Below are positions 17,668-23,231 of a stretch of 23,231 bases of DNA, piece by piece; position 1 is the first letter of the stretch, and each line of letters starts with the position of its first letter. The notes beneath the pieces were generated by a model. It saw nothing but the letters and a program-made list of their open reading frames with translations. It had not been told where the DNA came from and ran no database searches. Made by a program: the position numbers and the translations under genes. The stretch spans positions 1 to 23,231 of the forward strand of contig DATDOO010000013.1 in assembly GCA_035293245.1 (NCBI GenBank), given 5' to 3'. This DNA comes from DATDOO01 sp035293245 (GTDB lineage Bacteria; Pseudomonadota; Gammaproteobacteria; Methylococcales; Methylococcaceae).

Positions 17668-18873
17668 TCACCGCCGCGACAACGCCAACACCGGGTCCAG
17701 CCGCGCGGCGCGGCTGGCGGGCAACACGCCGAAACCCAGTCCCGACGCGAGGGAAATCAGCACCGCCGTCACGGGCGCCCACAAGGGCGCGGCGAAGGGA
17801 AAATCCGGATACATCCCCTGCAGCACGCCGATGCCCAGCCAGCCGAGCAGCAGCCCCAGCCCGCCTCCGCCCAGGGACAGCAGGGCGGCTTCCACCAGGA
17901 ACAGGGTGCGGAGCAGCGGCCCGTCCGCGCCCAGTGCCTTGAGCAGGCCGATTTCCGGCGTGCGCTGGGTCACGCTGACCAGCATCACGTTCATGACCAG
18001 GATGCCCGCCACCAGCATGCTGATGGCGGCGATGCCGCCTACGGTGAGGGTCAGCGCCCTGAGCACCTTGTCGAAGGCGCCGACCACGGAATCCTGGGTG
18101 ATGAGGGTCACGTCGTCCTCGCCCTCGTGGCGGGCGCGGAGGATTTGCCGCGCTTCGTTCACGGCGTCGGCAACCGTGGCGCGCGAGCGGGCTTCGATGA
18201 GCATGCGAAACAGTCCCGGCGTGTCGAACAGCACCTGCGCCGAGGCCACGGGGACGACCACCGTGTCGTCGAAGTCGATGCCCACCGAATGCCCCTTGGC
18301 CGCCATCACGCCGACCACCCGAAAACGCCGGTCGCCGATGCTCACCCATTCGCCCAGCGCCGCCCGGTTGCCGAACAGTTCCTGACGCAGCTTCTCGCCG
18401 AGCACGCACACCGGCATGGCCTGTTCAAAATCGGCGGGCGGCAGGAATTGCCCTTGCGAAAGCTCCAGCCTCCGCACCTCGCGCAGCGCCGCCGTGGCGC
18501 CGATCACGGTGACCTCGCGCTCCAGCCCGCCCCAGGACACCGGGCTGCCGCCCAGAATCAGTGGCGCGACGCGCACGATGTGGCGCGCGCGCAGCAGGGC
18601 TTCGGCGTCGTCCAGGGTGAGGTCGCGCGGGGTTTCGCCGAACAGGGGCGGGTGGCCGCCGGTGGTCTCGCTGCGGCCGGGGAGGACGATCACCAGGTTG
18701 GCGCCCAGCGCCGCAAACTCGCCGGTCACGTATTGGCGGGCGCTTTCCCCCAGGCTGGTGAGGACGATGACCGCCGCCGCGCCGATGCTCATGGCCAGCA
18801 GGATCAGTCCGGCGCGCAGCGGCTGGGCGAAGATGGCGCGCAGCGCGTGGCGGAGGATGTCAGCGGGGCGCAT
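17668..18873 (-). CDS. MacB-like ABC transporter permease (FtsX type)
   Basis: A 401-residue inner-membrane permease. The start MRPADILRHALRAIFAQP at 18873 matches the family; the frame extends to 19002 only because of overlap with the ATPase gene. There is one N-terminal membrane span (AGLILLAMSIGAAAVIVLTS), a large periplasmic domain (about residues 45-270), and three C-terminal spans (VGGIAAISMLVAGILVMNVM, AALLSLGGGGLGLLLGWLGI, APVTAVLISLASGLGFGVLP). The motifs SVTQRTPEIGLLKALGA and PASRAARLDPVLAL are diagnostic of FtsX/MacB permeases. It overlaps the upstream ATPase by 14 bases. With the periplasmic adaptor it would form a MacAB-like export complex needing an outer-membrane channel encoded elsewhere. 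The substrate is unknown. Confidence 0.92.
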   Translation of the reverse strand: MRPADILRHALRAIFAQPLRAGLILLAMSIGAAAVIVLTSLGESARQYVTGEFAALGANLVIVLPGRSETTGGHPPLFGETPRDLTLDDAEALLRARHIVRVAPLILGGSPVSWGGLEREVTVIGATAALREVRRLELSQGQFLPPADFEQAMPVCVLGEKLRQELFGNRAALGEWVSIGDRRFRVVGVMAAKGHSVGIDFDDTVVVPVASAQVLFDTPGLFRMLIEARSRATVADAVNEARQILRARHEGEDDVTLITQDSVVGAFDKVLRALTLTVGGIAAISMLVAGILVMNVMLVSVTQRTPEIGLLKALGADGPLLRTLFLVEAALLSLGGGGLGLLLGWLGIGVLQGMYPDFPFAAPLWAPVTAVLISLASGLGFGVLPASRAARLDPVLALSRR

Positions 18874-19669
18874 CGACCGGAGTTCCGCAGGAGCCTTGTT
18901 CCCCCTCTCCACGCAGAAGACACCCCGGCGCATTGTCCGCGCCGAATGTTTCCCCGGAACCCGATCCGGTTCCCCCCTTTTCCAAAAGGGGGAGACGGTC
19001 ATCGCTGTCGCTGACGATCATCCCGTCCGCCAGGCGGATTTGCCGACGCGCCCGCTCGCCCAGGGCCGCGTCGTGGGTGATGACGATCAGCGTCGTTCCT
19101 CCCGCGTTGAGCGATTCCAGCAACTGGACGATCTCGCGCCCTGAGGCGCTGTCCAGGTTGCCGGTCGGTTCGTCGGCCAGCAATACGCCGGGGCGCAGGA
19201 TGGTGGCGCGGGCGATGGCGGCGCGTTGCCGTTGCCCGCCGGAAAGCTGGTCGGGGCGATGTCCGGCGCGGTCCGCCAGACCCACGCTGGCGAGTGCCTC
19301 CGCGACCCGTGCGACCCGCTCCACGGGGGCGATGCCGGCGAGGACCAGGGGCATCTCGACGTTCTCCGCGGCCGTGAGGCGCGGAATGAGATGGAAGAAC
19401 TGGAACACGAAGCCGAAATTTTCCCGCCGAAGCCGCGCCAGCTCCCGCTCGGACAGTTCGGTCACGTCGCGCCCGTCGATGCGGTAGCGCCCCGCTGTGG
19501 GCCGGTCCAGCAGGGCGACGATGTTCAACAGGGTGGACTTGCCCGAGCCCGAAGGCCCCATCACCGAGAGGTATTCGCCGGATGCGATGCTCAGGTCGAC
19601 GCCGTCCAGGGCGCGCACCGCCTGGTCGCCGACACTGTAGTCGCGGTGGATGGCGGAGAGTTCGATCAT
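18860..19669 (-). CDS. MacB/LolD-like ABC transporter ATPase with palindrome-derived tail
   Basis: A 269-residue ATPase partner of the FtsX-type permease. Walker A is GPSGSGKST (38-46), the Q-loop lies in FGFVFQFFHLIPRLTA, the signature is LSGGQRQR (142-149), Walker B is VLLADEP (162-168) and the switch His is in VITHD. ATG 19669 overlaps the adaptor stop in an ATGA arrangement. The normal fold ends near residue 222 (IRLADGMIVS). About 45 further residues follow, starting LPLLEKGGTG, which is the translation of the CCCCCTTTT/AAAAGGGGG palindrome at 18973-18992, and then low-complexity Gly-rich sequence. This tail looks acquired by repeat insertion and may be functionless. The overlap with the permease start indicates that translation does continue to 18860. 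Confidence 0.92.
   Translation of the reverse strand: MIELSAIHRDYSVGDQAVRALDGVDLSIASGEYLSVMGPSGSGKSTLLNIVALLDRPTAGRYRIDGRDVTELSERELARLRRENFGFVFQFFHLIPRLTAAENVEMPLVLAGIAPVERVARVAEALASVGLADRAGHRPDQLSGGQRQRAAIARATILRPGVLLADEPTGNLDSASGREIVQLLESLNAGGTTLIVITHDAALGERARRQIRLADGMIVSDSDDRLPLLEKGGTGSGSGETFGADNAPGCLLRGEGEQGSCGTPVDAPR
18972..18992. repeat. CCCCCTTTT/AAAAGGGGG palindrome inside the ATPase reading frame
   Basis: CCCCCTTTT (18973-18981), CC, AAAAGGGGG (18984-18992) belongs to the same family as the two copies at 3703-3783. Here it is in frame within the C-terminal extension of the ABC ATPase and encodes LPLLEKGG on the minus strand. Confidence 0.8.
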
Positions 19670-20802
19670 GGCGCGGGGACGGCGCGCACGTCCGCCTTCA
19701 CGCCTTCCTGTCCGGTGGAGAGCACCACGCGCTCGCCCGCCCGGAGTCCGTCGACGACCTCGGTGTAATCCCAGTTCGACAGGCCCGGCGAGAATTCCCG
19801 CTCTTCCAGGCGGCCGGCGGCGTTCAGCACCAGCACTTTCCGGCCTTCCAGCACGGCGCGGGAGGGAACCCGCAACACCCGTGGCCGGGTTTGCAGGAGG
19901 ATCTCGATGTCGGCGCTGTAGCCGGGCAGCAGCGCGCCGAGCGCCTCCCGCGCATCCAGCTCCACTTCCACTTCCACGGTGCGCGCCTGCTTTTCCTTGT
20001 CCAGCACGTAAGGCGCCACCCGGCGCACCGAACCCGCAAACTTGCGTCCCGCGAAGGCGTCCAGACCGACCCGGGCCGGCAGGCCGGTGCGGATGGCGGG
20101 GGCGTCCACCTCGTCGATGGGCGCGGAAACATACAGGCAGCTCACGTCCAGCAAGTCGATGGGCGGCAGGGTGGGAATCCCCGGCGGCGAGGGCGTTACG
20201 AATTCGCCCAGTTCGGCGTTCACCTCCGCCACCACGCCGTCGAACGGCGCCCGCATCTGGGTGCGCTCCACGGCGGCCCGGGCCGCATCCACCCGGGCGC
20301 CACGCGCCGTCACGCCGGCCTGGGCGCGGCGGCAGGCGGCCGCCCTGGCCTCGGACTGGCTGACGGCGTCGTCCACCGCTTCCTCGGAAACCACCCGCTT
20401 GTGGTCCCGCATCCGCAGCAACCGCTCCGCGGCGCGGCTCGCCAGCCGCGCCAGGGTGCAGTTCTCCGCGAGCTGCGCCTCGGCCACCGCGACTTCGGCG
20501 ATCTCCAGCGCCAGTTGCGCCTTGAGATCGTCGTTCCACACCTCCAGCAGCAACTGGCCGGCCTCCGTCCGCATTCCCTCCCGCGCCTCCAGTACCGCCA
20601 CCCGTCCGCCGGTGCTGGGCGCAAGGAAAGCCCTGCGGCACGCCTTTACCGTACCGACGCGGGTATTGGCGACCACCTCCTCCACCTCACCGTATTCGAT
20701 GGTGTGCAGGCTGACGGCAATCGGCGCGGGGCCTCTCCACAGCCAGAAGGCTCCGGCGAGAGCAATCACCGCTGCGACGACAAACAACCAGAAACGGGGC
20801 AT
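19666..20802 (-). CDS. MacA/HlyD-like periplasmic adaptor (membrane fusion protein)
   Basis: A 378-residue adaptor subunit of a tripartite exporter. The chosen start (ATG 20802) gives MPRFWLFVVAAVIALAGAFW, a signal anchor; the frame extends to 20874 but without a better site. The order is: membrane anchor, lipoyl half-motif (ACRRAFLAPSTGGRVAVLEA), a helical hairpin rich in Ala/Glu (about residues 85-180, VAEAQLAENCTLARLASRAA), second lipoyl half (TQMRAPFDGVVAEVNAELGE), and beta-barrel and proximal domains (LPGYSADIEILLQTR, VLRVPSRAVLEGRKVLVL, VVDGLRAGERVVLS). It precedes and overlaps the ATPase (ATGA), so the operon order is adaptor, ATPase, permease. The outer-membrane TolC-like partner is not in this window. 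Confidence 0.92.
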   Translation of the reverse strand: MPRFWLFVVAAVIALAGAFWLWRGPAPIAVSLHTIEYGEVEEVVANTRVGTVKACRRAFLAPSTGGRVAVLEAREGMRTEAGQLLLEVWNDDLKAQLALEIAEVAVAEAQLAENCTLARLASRAAERLLRMRDHKRVVSEEAVDDAVSQSEARAAACRRAQAGVTARGARVDAARAAVERTQMRAPFDGVVAEVNAELGEFVTPSPPGIPTLPPIDLLDVSCLYVSAPIDEVDAPAIRTGLPARVGLDAFAGRKFAGSVRRVAPYVLDKEKQARTVEVEVELDAREALGALLPGYSADIEILLQTRPRVLRVPSRAVLEGRKVLVLNAAGRLEEREFSPGLSNWDYTEVVDGLRAGERVVLSTGQEGVKADVRAVPAP

Positions 20803-20988
20803 GGGTATGTCCGGAATGAAGCCGAAAAGGGAAAGATTAAAGTCTTCAGGAAATAAGACACAAAATCCATACAAATGGTACGCTTATATCCTTTCGCGCC
20901 CGAGCCGCGTGCACGACGCTACCGACGTAAGGGCGGGCCCTAAAAAATTAAGAAAACTCATCTAAATTTCCGAGAGGAGGAGTGTTCA
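20803..20988. promoter_or_regulatory. Divergent promoter region between the exporter operon and the HD-GYP gene
   Basis: This 186-base gap is AT-richer than its surroundings (for example 20827-20897 and 20941-20970) and must hold the promoters of both divergent units. TATATC at about 20885 is a weak -10 candidate for the plus strand. A very strong ribosome site, GAGAGGAGGAG, precedes ATG 20989. I see no clear operator. Confidence 0.4.
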
Positions 20989-22317
20989 ATGATCCAAGTC
21001 AGTCTCATGGACATGATTTTCGGCATCTCGGACGCCCTCGACCTGGTCGGAGTGGACGATTACCTGCACGGCAAGCGCGTGGCGGTGATCGCGGCGGAAT
21101 GCGCCCGCGAACTGGGCCTGAGCCCCAACGAGCGCAACACGGTACTGTACGGGGGGATGCTGCACGACTGCGGCGTCTCGTCCACAAAAACGCACCGCAG
21201 TCTGGTCAACGAACTGGACTGGAGCGGCTCCCAAAGCCATTGCCTCCGCGGCGCCAGCTTGGTGGAACAGTTCGCTCCGCTGGCGCATTTCGCGCCCATC
21301 ATCACCCACCACCACACCCATTGGTGCGACCTGCCCCGGCATCTTTCGCCCACCATCGCGCGCGACGCCAACCTGATCTACCTGGCCGACCGGGTGGATG
21401 CGCTCACCGCGCACCATAACGAAAAACCCGAGTATTTGCTGCACAAGGACTACTGCCGCAACGTCGTTGCCGAAAACGCAGGGGTCCGTTTCAGTCCGGA
21501 ACTGGCGGCCGCTTTTCTGACCGTTTCCAAGCGCGAGTCGTTCTGGCTCCACCTGGAGCCGCGCTACATCTGGCGTTACCTCTCTTCCGCCGCCGTGGAC
21601 ACGACGCACGCCCTCCTGGACTTCCCCGGATTGCGCAGCCTGGCGCGGATTTTCTCCGATATCATCGACGCCAAAAGTCCGTTTACGGTCGAGCATTCCC
21701 TGTGCGTGGCGCAACTCGCCCGACATTTGGCCGAACGCCTGGGATTGGACCCGGACACTTGCGACAAGATCGAAATCGCCGGGATGCTGCACGACCTTGG
21801 AAAATTGCGCGTGCCCGACGAGGTTCTGGAAAACACCGGCCCGCTGGACGCCGGCCAGCGCGCCGCCATTCTCCGCCACAGCTTCGAGACTTTTCAGATC
21901 CTGAGCTGGATCCGCGGCTTCGACGACATCGCCCTGTGGGCGGCGGCGCACCACGAGAGGCTGGACGGCAACGGCTATCCGTTTCACTTCAAGGGCGACG
22001 AGTTGCCCTTGCCCGCGCGCATCATCGCCGTGGCCGACATCTGCCAGGCCCTGGTGCAGGACCGCCCTTACCGCACTTCCCTCGCGGCGGAACAGGTGAT
22101 CGAGCAACTGAATGCGCTGGTCCTGGAGCAACATCTGGATGGGCAGGTGGTTCGCGCGTTGTGCGGGGATTTCGAGCGTTGCTGGGTCCTCGCCCAATCG
22201 GTCTCCAAATCCATCTATACCCACGAAAGGCTCGGGGAAACCGTCTTTGCTCCCAAGCGCAGGGACGTTGATAAAAAGGGGGCCGTAGCCGGTCGGAAAC
22301 GGCGCGCCAACTGCTGA
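20989..22317 (+). CDS. Tandem HD / HD-GYP domain protein (putative cyclic di-GMP phosphodiesterase)
   Basis: A 442-residue soluble protein with two HD-type halves and no sensor or membrane domain. The C-terminal half (about 215-410) is a canonical HD-GYP: HDLGK (268-272), RHSFETFQIL, HHERLDGNGYP (321-331) and ARIIAVADICQALVQDRPYR. HD-GYP enzymes hydrolyse cyclic di-GMP to GMP with a metal centre (family knowledge). The N-terminal half (about 1-150) mirrors this layout with MLHDCG (H59, D60), ITHHHTHW and DANLIYLADRVDAL, but has no GYP and no HDxGK lysine. It may be a degenerate, regulatory copy. Start ATG 20989 is fixed by the GAGGAGGAG site. The gene stands alone, divergent from the exporter operon. 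Confidence 0.9.
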   Translation: MIQVSLMDMIFGISDALDLVGVDDYLHGKRVAVIAAECARELGLSPNERNTVLYGGMLHDCGVSSTKTHRSLVNELDWSGSQSHCLRGASLVEQFAPLAHFAPIITHHHTHWCDLPRHLSPTIARDANLIYLADRVDALTAHHNEKPEYLLHKDYCRNVVAENAGVRFSPELAAAFLTVSKRESFWLHLEPRYIWRYLSSAAVDTTHALLDFPGLRSLARIFSDIIDAKSPFTVEHSLCVAQLARHLAERLGLDPDTCDKIEIAGMLHDLGKLRVPDEVLENTGPLDAGQRAAILRHSFETFQILSWIRGFDDIALWAAAHHERLDGNGYPFHFKGDELPLPARIIAVADICQALVQDRPYRTSLAAEQVIEQLNALVLEQHLDGQVVRALCGDFERCWVLAQSVSKSIYTHERLGETVFAPKRRDVDKKGAVAGRKRRANC

Positions 22318-22599
22318 ATTTCAGGCGGCATGGCGCGCGGGAACGGTGGGCGGTTCGATTTCCATGTACCGGCCGCCCGCATCCGGTTGCAGGGCGCGGA
22401 TGCTTCCTCCGTGGCTCCGCCGCCCGGCGCCCGCAGTGCCGGGCGGTGTCGGCGCGACGCCGATCCCTGTCTCCGGGCCGGCGTGCGCCGGCCTTTTTTG
22501 TCCCGATAAAACAAGCCTCGGCGGACGTTTTGCAATAAAATCACCGGGTAATGCGGCGGTGCATCCTGCCGGCGCGCCTTTATCGAGTGGATCAAACTT
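22318..22599. other. GC-rich intergenic stretch before lptM
   Basis: 282 bases with no supported gene. Inverted-repeat material occurs around 22408-22446 (GCCGCCCGGC and GCCGGGCGG). Frames read on either strand have no ribosome site or recognisable domain. The only firm element is the terminator at 22476-22499. A short AT-rich patch (22501-22546, with CAATAAAAT) probably includes the promoter of the lptM-lysA unit. Confidence 0.5.
22476..22499 (+). terminator. Rho-independent terminator
   Basis: GGCCGGCG-TG-CGCCGGCC followed by six T residues is a textbook intrinsic terminator on the plus strand. It is 159 bases after the HD-GYP stop and 101 bases before the lptM start, so it ends the HD-GYP transcript or a short RNA from the gap. 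Confidence 0.85.
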
Positions 22600-22881
22600 A
22601 TGACGCGAACCCTGTTGCTCCTTCTGGGGACGGCTTTCCTCACCGCCTGCGGTCAGAAAGGGCCGTTGTACCTGCCCCCCCCGGAGGGAGAAACGGCGCA
22701 GGTTGCGCCCAAAGCCGCCAAACCCCGGAAGCCGGCGGAACCCGTCAAGGAAGAGGAAACGCTCACCCCCGAGGAAAACCGGTTGCTGTCCCCGGAAACC
22801 GCGCCGGCGGAATCGCCCGCAGCCGCTCCGCCGGGGGGCGGCGAATCCCCGCCGGAAATCCAGCCGCTGTCCAACCCGTAA
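22600..22881 (+). CDS. lptM: LptM (YifL)-like small lipoprotein
   Basis: A 93-residue lipoprotein. The signal peptide ends LTAC with lipidated C17, immediately followed by GQKGPLYLPPPE, which is the diagnostic LptM/YifL motif. In E. coli LptM associates with the LptDE lipopolysaccharide translocon and helps oxidative maturation of LptD (family knowledge). The remainder (about residues 32-93) is Pro/Glu/Ala-rich and likely disordered, longer than in E. coli. It lies directly upstream of lysA (6 bases between), the conserved gammaproteobacterial order, so the two are co-transcribed. No strong ribosome site is seen before ATG 22600. Confidence 0.88.
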   Translation: MTRTLLLLLGTAFLTACGQKGPLYLPPPEGETAQVAPKAAKPRKPAEPVKEEETLTPEENRLLSPETAPAESPAAAPPGGGESPPEIQPLSNP

Positions 22882-22887
22882 GTCGGT

Positions 22888-23231
22888 ATGGAAGTGTTTT
22901 CCTACCGCGAAGGGACGCTCCACGCGGAGTCCGTGCCGTTGGCGGACATCGCCGCCCGGCACGGCACGCCGTGCTACGTGTATTCCCGCGCCGCGCTGGA
23001 ACGCAGTTGGCGCGCCTTCGATGCCGCGCTGGGTTTGCGTTCCCATCTCGTTTGCTATGCGGTCAAGGCCAATTCCTCCCTGGCGCTGCTCAACGTGCTG
23101 GCGCGGCTGGGCTCGGGCTTCGACATCGTCTCCATCGGCGAGCTGGAACGGGTGCTGGCGGCGGGCGGCGAGGCGGGCAAGGTGGTGTTCTCCGGGGTCG
23201 GCAAGCGCGAGGACGAACTGCGCCGCGCCCT
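22888..23231 (+). CDS. lysA: Diaminopimelate decarboxylase, N-terminal part (runs off window)
   Basis: The first 114 codons of LysA, the PLP enzyme that converts meso-diaminopimelate to lysine, the last step of lysine synthesis. The start is ATG 22888. Family marks are the N-terminal MEVFSYREGTLHAESVPLAD, TPCYVYSRAALE, and the PLP-binding strand VCYAVKANSS with K60 as the Schiff-base lysine. GSGFDIVSIGELERVLAAGG and VVFSGVGKREDEL also match the fold III barrel. The frame is open to the window edge. Gene order lptM-lysA is typical for Gammaproteobacteria, where dapF usually follows. Confidence 0.95.
   Translation, partial: MEVFSYREGTLHAESVPLADIAARHGTPCYVYSRAALERSWRAFDAALGLRSHLVCYAVKANSSLALLNVLARLGSGFDIVSIGELERVLAAGGEAGKVVFSGVGKREDELRRA

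Noticed and set aside
17491..19014. Open frame of 507 codons on the plus strand
   Set aside because: It is antisense to the FtsX-type permease and starts inside a palindromic repeat; low-complexity Gln/His/Arg composition.
19670..20641. In-frame 5' extension of the ABC ATPase
   Set aside because: It lies opposite in phase to the real adaptor gene on the same strand, has low-complexity Gly/Arg sequence, and the ATPase family begins at the ATG at 19669.
20986..22224. Open frame of 412 codons on the minus strand
   Set aside because: It mirrors the HD-GYP gene, whose catalytic motifs are unambiguous.
22321..22520. Minus-strand reading ending GGRYMEIEPPTVPARHAA as a possible gene remnant
   Set aside because: No start with a ribosome site, no recognisable domain, and it runs through the terminator hairpin.
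22346..22603. Plus-strand 85-codon frame before lptM
   Set aside because: No ribosome site, spans the terminator, overlaps the lptM start, and has no conserved features.

Overview
The window is GC-rich, densely coded DNA with no rRNA, tRNA, CRISPR array or transposase. Protein families (CysTWA sulfate importer, alginate-export-type porin, LptM-LysA pair, M48 lipoprotein, MacAB-type exporter, HD-GYP signalling) and many intergenic palindromes fit a Gammaproteobacterium. A methanotroph-like or related environmental lineage is my guess, not something the sequence proves.

Region 1 (1-7471) is a periplasmic copper-enzyme cluster, all on the plus strand: the 3' end of a multicopper oxidase (MCO), a SCO1/SenC-cytochrome c fusion, a Tat-exported 575-residue MCO, a second SCO-like protein that has lost one metal-binding cysteine, and a 906-residue MCO paralogous to the first. 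The start of the last gene lies across a C9 homopolymer. Two small homologous membrane proteins follow (7708-8385), each behind a conserved block of about 92 nt.

Region 2 (8498-15707) is a divergent sulfur-uptake locus. On the minus strand are a periplasmic sulfate-binding protein and an outer-membrane beta-barrel. On the plus strand are a YezD/OscA-like small protein, a degenerate EAL-domain protein, and the CysT, CysW and CysA components. An AT-rich control region (about 11415-11565) lies between the two arms.

Region 3 (15877-20802) holds an M48 metalloprotease lipoprotein overlapping a small exported protein with a secretin-type short domain, then (minus strand) a three-gene MacA/MacB-like export operon with overlapping genes. 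Region 4 (20989-23231) holds a tandem-HD (HD-GYP) protein, a rho-independent terminator, an LptM-like lipoprotein, and the start of lysA.

Several distinct palindromic repeat families sit in the gaps, often touching a stop codon. One lies inside the reading frame of the ABC ATPase and appears to have lengthened its C-terminus. The most unusual features are the MCO/SCO cluster with its C9 tract and the paired small membrane proteins with duplicated upstream control regions.
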